DNA of 28,244 nt from Chlorobiales bacterium (GTDB taxonomy: Bacteria; Bacteroidota; Chlorobiia; Chlorobiales; Chlorobiaceae): assembly GCA_022360275.1 (NCBI GenBank), contig JAKSDC010000099.1, forward strand, positions 1 to 28,244. The letters are read 5' to 3'. A program made the translations under genes and the position numbers. The notes under the pieces were generated by a model. That model ran no database searches and was not told the DNA's origin. It saw only the letters and a list, made by a program, of their open reading frames with translations. Positions 22,982 through 28,244 of the stretch are shown in pieces (position 1 is the stretch's first letter; every line of letters begins with the position of its first letter).

Positions 22982-25378
22982 ATGCCTAACGAAAAAGACC
23001 AGTTTGAACAGGAGATAAATATTCAGGAGCTGCTGCAGGTTCTCTGGAAAAACAGGCTGGTTATCGGGGTCATTACCGGTGCGGTCCTGGTGCTGGTGCT
23101 GCTCTATCATTTCTCGGCAACTCCCGAGTACCGTTCGACATCCGTTGTGCTTATCAAATCAGACAAGGGGGGGGTGAGCGAGATGATCAACCCGTTCGAA
23201 TCCATGACCGGTTTCGAACTCCAGAACGATATCGAACTGATCAAGTCCTTTCCACTTGCCGAAGAGGTTGTCAGGGAACTGTATGCCCGGAAAGATCGTG
23301 ATTCATTGCAGCTTTTTGGGGAACGGAAGTATGTTTCTCCGATCGGTTTTCTTTTCGGCGGCCTGAGTTTCGGCAGAGGCAACGAAGAGGAGAAGGATTA
23401 CGATCTCGTGATGCGTGAATATGCAGAAGCTCTGCAAAAAAGAGTTTCGGTAAGCAACGCCCGTGACACCGACATTCTCGAAGTTTCCGTGTCGAGTCCA
23501 TTTCCTGATGAGGCAGCGCTGTTGACCAACGCAATCTGCCGTTCCTACATGCGCAAGGATATCGAGTGGAACGCCGACCAGGCGATGTCGGTCAAGGAGT
23601 TTGTCAGTGAGCAGCTTGCCAATCAGCAGAAGGAAATTTCGGATGTCGAGAACCAGCTCTCATCCTACATGAAGAAACAGAATATCTACGAGCTGACAGG
23701 CAACGCCGAAAAGCTGCTTGAAAAGCTGGTAGAGGCGGAGTCTCGGTATAACGATGCGCAGGCCGAGTACAACATTCTGAAAAACCGTCAGAATTTTCTG
23801 ATACAGAAACTGTCCGAAGAAGAAAAGGCGCTGAGCGCAAGGATTGCCAAAAATGTCGATCAGCAGTCTCGTGAGCTCAAGGAGCGCATCAAGCAGGAAG
23901 AAAAAGGGCTGATCGCACTGGCAGGAGAGTCCGGTACACAGGACGCTGCCTATACAGCCAAAAAGCAGCAGCTCGGCATGCTCAAGCAGCGGCTGCAGGA
24001 GCTCACCCGCAATATGATCGCCGGTGAACTTGCCTTTACCAGCAAGGCACGCCAGTACCAGTTCGATCTGATTTCCGAACAGCTGCAAACCGATGTCAGG
24101 CTTGCTGAGTTGAGCTATATTGCCCAGGAATATCTGCGTTCCAAAAACTATTATGAGGGCCAGCTCAACCGGTTGCCACAGAAACAGCTCAACTATGCCC
24201 GTCTGCAGCGTGACCGGGAAGTGCTCAACAATACCTATACGTTTCTTAAGGAGAAGCTCGAGGAGTCCCGCATCAAGATCGCTTCCGAAGTCGGTAAGGT
24301 GGTTATCGTCGGTGCGGCGTTTCCACCTATCGAACCTGTCGCTCCGGATCTCAGGAAGAATCTGCTGATAGGTCTCATTCTCGGTCTCGGGCTGGGGGGA
24401 GCTTTTGTTTTCATCCGTGAAATGCTCGACCATTCTCTCAGGGACGATACTTTTCTCGAAGATCACGGCTATATTCCGCTTGCTGCCATACCGTATGTCG
24501 GGGAAGAAAACGGCAAGGATTTGCAGAGCACACTGAAAAAATCATTTGAACAGTTTGCCGGCACCATGCCCTCGTTTGGAGGAAACGGTAAGGAGCTGAA
24601 GCACATGAAAGTCAACAGTCAGGGAAAGGCGGTCCCATCGGCAAACGACAAAAAGCCGTTGCTGATGGCAGAACGCTTGTCATCGCCGTTTGCTGAATCT
24701 TTCCGTGATCTGCGCACCAACATTGTATTTTCTCAGGCTGACCACACCCTCAAGTCGATTCTCGTGACCGGGACCGAGATCAGTGAAGGAAAGTCCACGG
24801 TTTGTGCCAACCTTGCCTATGCCTTTGCCCTGAACGGGAAGCGTGTGCTGGCTGTCGACTGCGACCTCCGTCGCCCAAGTCAGCACAGGCTGTTCAACTG
24901 CAAAAGGGTGCCGGGACTTTCCGACTATCTTGCCGGTCTTGAAACCGATGTCGATGCGTTGACCCAGCCCACCTTGCATGAAAACCTGTTCGTTCTTCCG
25001 GCAGGTAACAAAACCCCCAGCCCGAACGAACTGCTTGGCTCCAACAAGATGAGCGAGTTGATCAAACAACTGGAAGAAGAGTGGGATTATGTGATTCTCG
25101 ATACGCCCCCCCTCCTGCTGCTCAGTGACGCAACCCTTATCTCGAGGGAAGCAGACGGGATACTCATGGTTGTTCGCATGGGCTATACCAACAGAAATCT
25201 GCTCAAAGAGGTGCAGAAGCTCGACTACCTCAAGCACCGCCTGCTTGGTGTGGCAATTATCGGCTCGCCGGAGAAAACCGGCTATGGCAAATACGGCCGC
25301 TATTACGGCCGCTACGGCTACAAGGGGTACTATAGCTACAAATCGTACAGCTCATATCTCGAAGAGCAGAAGAATTGA
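22982..25378 (+). CDS. Wzc-like chain-length determinant / bacterial tyrosine kinase
   Basis: A 798-residue polysaccharide co-polymerase fused to a BY-kinase. A Wzz domain has TM1 at about 26-43; a long periplasmic coiled-coil (about 200-430) follows, with a GNVR-like stretch ending in VVIVGAAFPPIEPVAPD before TM2 (460-478). The cytoplasmic kinase has Walker A GTEISEGKST (597-606), Walker A' VLAVDCDLRRP (622-632) and Walker B YVILDTPP (703-710). The C-terminal tail has 11 Tyr between 768 and 792, the autophosphorylation cluster that controls oligomer state and polymer length. A poorly conserved linker lies at about 510-560. No SD is visible (aatcactcATG). The kinase acts at the inner membrane, with an outer-membrane exporter and probably a Wzy-type polymerase outside the window. 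Confidence 0.93.
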   Translation: MPNEKDQFEQEINIQELLQVLWKNRLVIGVITGAVLVLVLLYHFSATPEYRSTSVVLIKSDKGGVSEMINPFESMTGFELQNDIELIKSFPLAEEVVRELYARKDRDSLQLFGERKYVSPIGFLFGGLSFGRGNEEEKDYDLVMREYAEALQKRVSVSNARDTDILEVSVSSPFPDEAALLTNAICRSYMRKDIEWNADQAMSVKEFVSEQLANQQKEISDVENQLSSYMKKQNIYELTGNAEKLLEKLVEAESRYNDAQAEYNILKNRQNFLIQKLSEEEKALSARIAKNVDQQSRELKERIKQEEKGLIALAGESGTQDAAYTAKKQQLGMLKQRLQELTRNMIAGELAFTSKARQYQFDLISEQLQTDVRLAELSYIAQEYLRSKNYYEGQLNRLPQKQLNYARLQRDREVLNNTYTFLKEKLEESRIKIASEVGKVVIVGAAFPPIEPVAPDLRKNLLIGLILGLGLGGAFVFIREMLDHSLRDDTFLEDHGYIPLAAIPYVGEENGKDLQSTLKKSFEQFAGTMPSFGGNGKELKHMKVNSQGKAVPSANDKKPLLMAERLSSPFAESFRDLRTNIVFSQADHTLKSILVTGTEISEGKSTVCANLAYAFALNGKRVLAVDCDLRRPSQHRLFNCKRVPGLSDYLAGLETDVDALTQPTLHENLFVLPAGNKTPSPNELLGSNKMSELIKQLEEEWDYVILDTPPLLLLSDATLISREADGILMVVRMGYTNRNLLKEVQKLDYLKHRLLGVAIIGSPEKTGYGKYGRYYGRYGYKGYYSYKSYSSYLEEQKN

Positions 25379-25427
25379 GAGTGCCGTTCACTAATACATT
25401 TACCTTTAACCCCTAATCCTTTAAACC

Positions 25428-26201
25428 ATGAAACGAATTCTGTCCCTCGTTTTTGCAGCGCTTGTCTGCATGCCGGTGGTGTCTCATGCCATCGAACCGA
25501 GCAACATCCCACAGACAATTTTGCCGAACATTCATGGTAAATCACTGACAACTCCTGTGGCCTGGGGTGCCGCCAACGGTGTTGTGTTTGCCGGTGTCGG
25601 CGGCTCGGTCAACGCACCCTATCGTGATGAGGCCGATGGTGCGGCAGCGCTTGGTATCGGCGTTGGTGACCCGATCAAAAACCTCGGTGCGCAGATCGCC
25701 GTTCTTTCCCTTGATCTCGACGAATGGGAAGAATACTCGATGAGCCTTCACCTCCACCACGACTTCGGTGGCGGCACGGCTATCGGTTCGGGCGTTGAGA
25801 ATGTCATGCTTACTGACGGCGGAGATGCTGATGAGAGTTACTATCTTGTTGTCAGTCATGGTCTGCAAGGAGACATGTTTACAAGCGAAACCGGTTCAAC
25901 AAAACTGCATTTCAGTGTCGGTGTGGGTTCCGGTCGTTTCGGTAACAAAAGCGATGAAGACATCGCAGCAGGAAAGGGAAAACACGGTAGCTATGTTTTC
26001 GGTAACGTTGCCTATGAGCTCTTTAACGAGTTTAACGCTATTGTGGACTGGAACGGTGTCAACCTTAACGCCGGTCTTTCCAAAACTTTCAGGCTCGACA
26101 AGTTCCCTGTTGCTGTAACAATTGGCGCAGCCGATCTTACCGACAATTCCGGTGACGATGTAAGGTTTATTTTTGCAGTAGGAACCGGCTTCAAAATCTA
26201 A
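25428..26201 (+). CDS. Exported beta-rich protein, probable outer-membrane barrel, function unknown
   Basis: 257 residues. The signal peptide MKRILSLVFAALVCMPVVSHA is probably cleaved after residue 21. The mature part alternates hydrophobic and polar residues in short strands with Gly-rich turns (VVFAGVGGSV, KLHFSVGVGSGRFG, GSYVFGNVAYELFNEFNAIVDWNGVNLNAGLSKTF, FPVAVTIGAADL) and ends in VRFIFAVGTGFKI, close to the terminal strand of small barrels, though the last residue is Ile rather than Phe. A small outer-membrane barrel is the best guess. It follows the BY-kinase gene by 49 nt, with no terminator, and precedes a small secreted protein by 19 nt, so it probably belongs to the polysaccharide operon. 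No SD is present (cctttaaaccATG). Confidence 0.75.
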   Translation: MKRILSLVFAALVCMPVVSHAIEPSNIPQTILPNIHGKSLTTPVAWGAANGVVFAGVGGSVNAPYRDEADGAAALGIGVGDPIKNLGAQIAVLSLDLDEWEEYSMSLHLHHDFGGGTAIGSGVENVMLTDGGDADESYYLVVSHGLQGDMFTSETGSTKLHFSVGVGSGRFGNKSDEDIAAGKGKHGSYVFGNVAYELFNEFNAIVDWNGVNLNAGLSKTFRLDKFPVAVTIGAADLTDNSGDDVRFIFAVGTGFKI

Positions 26202-26220
26202 ACACATAACAGGAAACATC

Positions 26221-26466
26221 ATGAAAAAAACTCTGAAAATAATTCTCGTTCTTGCCGCTGCAGGATTGTATACTGCAGATTTTGCCCAGGGACAGGGAGG
26301 GAACCTGTCCGATGTCAGTGCCCAGGCAACAATTGGGGCAACTGTTGGTTCGGGCGTTAGCTCTGCCGCAGGTGCACCAGGGCCTGATACTGACGTCGAT
26401 ACCGTTGATGATGAAGGAGAAGATGTCGGTGAAGGAATTGAACCACCCGCTGTCGAAGAAGAATAA
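26221..26466 (+). CDS. Small secreted acidic protein, function unknown
   Basis: 81 residues with a signal peptide (MKKTLKIILVLAAAGLYTADFA, cleaved near AQG). The mature ~58 residues start Gly/Ala/Ser/Val-rich (VSAQATIGATVGSGVSSAAG) and end in an acidic tail (PDTDVDTVDDEGEDVGEGIEPPAVEEE) with 15 Asp/Glu residues. It resembles no family I know; the acidic end could bind cations or polysaccharide. A good SD, CAGGAAACATC, precedes the ATG. The 19-nt spacing from the barrel gene supports co-transcription. Composition-driven proteins like this are easy to miss in annotation, but the signal peptide, SD and spacing make it credible. Confidence 0.72.
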   Translation: MKKTLKIILVLAAAGLYTADFAQGQGGNLSDVSAQATIGATVGSGVSSAAGAPGPDTDVDTVDDEGEDVGEGIEPPAVEEE

Positions 26467-26629
26467 GGGTCGGCAGAAATGAAAATGCAGCCGAGCACCG
26501 CTATGTGTCAAATTGCAAACTTTTCGTAACACATGGTTTGACAGGGTGATGCGCTATCAATTTTTTCATGGAAAGTCGTACATTAAAGCGCTTGAAAAAA
26601 CTCCAGTCTCCGCTTCAGATCAAGAATAA

Positions 26630-26776
26630 GGGCACCTCTATTTAATTGTCATGGGCGGTTCAAGCAGCAAGGCGAACGGAGCGCAGAAACCGGAGTGTAC
26701 ATGGAGTACATGAGGATTTCGAGCACCGACCAGCGATGCAATTGAATCGCGGAATAAATTTTAAATAGAGGTCCCC
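26630..26776. mobile_element. MITE-like palindromic element, copy 2
   Basis: About 147 bp. The left end GGGCACCTCTATTTAA (26630-26645) is the inverse of TTAAATAGAGGTCCCC (26761-26776), one mismatch. The interior matches the element at 1589-1730: GCGGTTC, gagcgcagaaaccggag, a TGTACatggAGTACA palindrome replacing GTACTAATTGTAC, and tgaggatttcgagcacc. The arms differ between copies but each pairs with its own partner, so palindromy is conserved. Flanking TAA/TAA is too short to prove a target duplication. Confidence 0.7.
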
Positions 26777-26786
26777 CGTAAGAAGT

Positions 26787-26822
26787 TGTAGCTGAAGGAA
26801 GCGTAGCTTTTCCCCGTAGTAT
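26787..26822 (+). promoter_or_regulatory. JUMPstart/ops-like hairpin motif, copy 1
   Basis: TGTAGCTGAAGGAAGCGTAG then CTTTTCCCC-GTAGTA. GGAAGC and GCTTTTCC can fold around GTA. It is repeated 175 bp downstream with paired changes. Its position before a polysaccharide gene and the TAGCTG...AAGCGTAGC wording recall enteric JUMPstart/ops sequences used by RfaH. It lies upstream of the putative promoter at 26891, so it is not on that transcript. Confidence 0.4.
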
Positions 26823-26890
26823 CGTCGATTATCCTCCGTTCACACTCTGATAATCGGTAAAAAAATCCACAAAAAATACGTGCGACGCAC

Positions 26891-26923
26891 TTGGTTTTTT
26901 GTTTTTTTGCGTATAATATACGC
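26891..26923 (+). promoter_or_regulatory. Putative promoter within a 15-bp palindrome
   Basis: TATAAT (26912-26917) is embedded in GCGTATAATATACGC (26909-26923), a perfect 7-bp inverted repeat around one base. TTGGTT at 26891-26896 is a poor -35 at 15-bp spacing with a T-rich spacer. The palindrome over the -10 could be an operator. It would give a ~100-nt leader for the glycosyltransferase. Confidence 0.45.
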
Positions 26924-26961
26924 TCAAGCTGTCCCTGTCTTCTTTTTGTTTCGTACCAGAC

Positions 26962-27005
26962 TGTAACTGAGAGAAGCGAAGCTTTTTCTCCTTTCCCCTT
27001 AGTAA
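26962..27005 (+). promoter_or_regulatory. JUMPstart/ops-like hairpin motif, copy 2, in the leader of the WecA-like gene
   Basis: TGTAACTGAGAGAAGCGAAG then CTTTTTCTCC and CCCCTTAGTA. GAGAAGC and GCTTTTTCTC fold around GAA with T bulges. Compared with copy 1, GGAA/TTCC has become GAGA/TCTC, a paired change. It ends 22 nt before the ATG and would be transcribed from the 26912 promoter. Confidence 0.45.
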
Positions 27006-27026
27006 AATCTGTAATTGGAGAAACTC

Positions 27027-28208
27027 ATGAGTCCTTACTTTCTGACACCTATTCCGCTGTTTGCCCTTGCCGCTTATGACACCCTGTTTGCAGGGGCGGG
27101 GGTTGACAAGGCCGCGATTGCCGTTCCCTTTGCGCGATATACAGGAGTCTATCTTGTGGCGCTGGCAATTTCTTATGTGATGATCATGTTTCTTGCGTCA
27201 CATGCGGAAAAGCTTGGTTTTATCGATCATCCCGACGGCAGGCGTAAAATCCACACGGTTGCAAAGCCGCTTGTCGGAGGTATCGGTATCATCACCGGTG
27301 TGCTTATCACCATGTTGCTGTTCATGCCGTTGTGGCAAAATCTGGGGCTCATCGTTGCGATACTTATGATCGGTACCATGGGAGCGGTCGACGATCGGCA
27401 CGACGTCAGCTTCAAGATTCGTTTTCTGGTTCAGACAGGCGCTACTGCATCAATCATGTTTTTTGGTGGCACCGTTCTTCATTCGTTCGGTGATCTTTTC
27501 GGTTTCGGGGTGATCGAGACAGGTATGCTTGCCTGGCCGATTACTCTTTTCTGCGTTCTCGGTGTCATCAACGCCGTCAACATGACCGACGGGCTCGATG
27601 GGCTCGCCGGAGGAACCTCGCTGGTTGCTTTCAGTGCATTCGGTATGCTTGCCTGGTTGAACAGTCAGCCTGAGCTGACCTATATCAGCATCGCTTTTGT
27701 CGGTGCACTTGCCGCCTTTCTTCGCTTCAACTGGCACCCTTCGAAACTTTTCATGGGAGATGCCGGGAGCATGAGCCTTGGCTTTGTTTTGGCATTCTTT
27801 GCTATAGAAGTGACCCAGAAATCAGGAGGCATTGTTTCTCCTGCTGCTGCACTTCTGGTGTTGGCCCTGCCCATTACCGATACCATTACCGTTATGGTAA
27901 AGAGAGTGCTCAAGGGTCAGAGTCCTTTCCATCCCGACAAGACCCATTTGCACCATGTCATCAAGGCAATGGGGTTCAACCATCGCAAAGTGGTTATGGT
28001 CATCATCGCGGCAACGGCCATCTCATCTAGCATTGCCATCATTGGGACGCTTGTTGGTTTTCCGGATTATCTCTTCTTCACGATCTATCTTTTGTGCTTC
28101 TCGTTCTACTTTGCAGCCTCCTACAAACTCAGGGCAATCTACCGCTTCCTCATCCGCCTCCGCCAAATGAAAGTGTTCAATATCGAGTTGAGGGAGTTTC
28201 TGCAGTAG
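27027..28208 (+). CDS. WecA/TagO-type undecaprenyl-phosphate GlcNAc(-like)-1-phosphate transferase
   Basis: 393 residues from the ATG at 27027, chosen because GGAG (27017-27020) sits 6 nt before it; an in-frame TTG at 27015 would add four residues. This is a polyprenyl-phosphate sugar-phosphate transferase (MraY/WecA family) with about ten or eleven membrane helices. Signatures: HPDGRRKIHTVAKPLVGGIGI (68-88), the Mg-binding VDDRHD (121-126), NAVNMTDGLDGL (182-193), the catalytic-loop GDAGS (244-248) and the HLHH cluster (307-310) in the sugar-selective cytoplasmic loop. HLHH points to WecA/TagO/WbpL rather than MraY. It starts lipid-linked glycan assembly at the inner membrane and most likely initiates the polysaccharide exported by the upstream machinery. 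The gene is complete; the window ends 36 bp later. Confidence 0.92.
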   Translation: MSPYFLTPIPLFALAAYDTLFAGAGVDKAAIAVPFARYTGVYLVALAISYVMIMFLASHAEKLGFIDHPDGRRKIHTVAKPLVGGIGIITGVLITMLLFMPLWQNLGLIVAILMIGTMGAVDDRHDVSFKIRFLVQTGATASIMFFGGTVLHSFGDLFGFGVIETGMLAWPITLFCVLGVINAVNMTDGLDGLAGGTSLVAFSAFGMLAWLNSQPELTYISIAFVGALAAFLRFNWHPSKLFMGDAGSMSLGFVLAFFAIEVTQKSGGIVSPAAALLVLALPITDTITVMVKRVLKGQSPFHPDKTHLHHVIKAMGFNHRKVVMVIIAATAISSSIAIIGTLVGFPDYLFFTIYLLCFSFYFAASYKLRAIYRFLIRLRQMKVFNIELREFLQ

Positions 28209-28244
28209 CAGAACCGTACGGAGTTAAGACGCAGGTAACCGGTA

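Noticed and set aside
23660..24466. A 268-codon minus-strand ORF opposite the BY-kinase coiled-coil region
   Set aside because: The Leu-rich product is the antisense of Glu/Lys/Gln codons. The plus-strand gene is certain.
26535..26565. TTGACA at about 26537 as a promoter
   Set aside because: A -35-like hexamer is present, but no -10-like hexamer occurs at 15-19 bp spacing (only T-run).

Overview
The window reads as chromosomal DNA of a green sulfur bacterium (Chlorobi/Chlorobiaceae, Chlorobium- or Prosthecochloris-like). Evidence: a carotenoid 1,2-hydratase gene (crtC) directly upstream of a Rieske/cytochrome b pair (petC-petB) with no cytochrome c1 gene; a b6-type cytochrome b fused to a subunit-IV-like part; a Rieske protein of the kind paired with menaquinone; and a mix of Shine-Dalgarno and SD-less starts. 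Species cannot be fixed from sequence alone.

Layout. 1-86 is the start of era (minus strand). 270-1496 is rodA. 1857-2321 (minus) is a small coiled-coil/winged-helix-like protein of unknown role. 2704-6557 is a plus-strand run: mtaB (tRNA methylthiotransferase), apt, an NhaD/CitMHS-type antiporter and a small unknown protein, the last three tightly spaced. Converging on it are an HU/IHF-type DNA-binding protein and a half-size TauE/SafE permease (minus), then ftsH (minus). 10364-11929 is gltX, followed by tRNA-Phe(GAA), crtC and petC-petB. 16099-19668 (minus) is a 1189-residue GH13 alpha-amylase-family protein with large unassigned flanks. From 20127 to the end are exported proteins and the start of an exopolysaccharide locus: two secreted proteins of unknown function, an SLBB-domain protein, a Wzc-like BY-kinase/chain-length regulator with a Tyr-rich tail, a beta-barrel-like exported protein, a small acidic secreted protein, and a WecA/TagO-type glycosyl-phosphate transferase that probably begins lipid-linked glycan synthesis.

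The most unusual material is between the genes. (1) A family of degenerate, modular 'word' repeats fills at least seven intergenic gaps, with some modules in inverted pairs and one 23-nt exact match 15 kb apart. (2) A ~145-bp MITE-like palindromic element occurs in two good copies and one decayed copy; one copy appears to have inserted into a word repeat with a TAAT duplication. (3) A short motif recurs upstream of the polysaccharide genes and resembles JUMPstart/ops in position and partly in sequence, with compensatory changes between copies. (4) A minus-strand promoter/terminator pair in front of the GH13 gene could make a ~80-nt small RNA or act as a leader attenuator. No CRISPR array, integrase, transposase gene or phage gene was seen.
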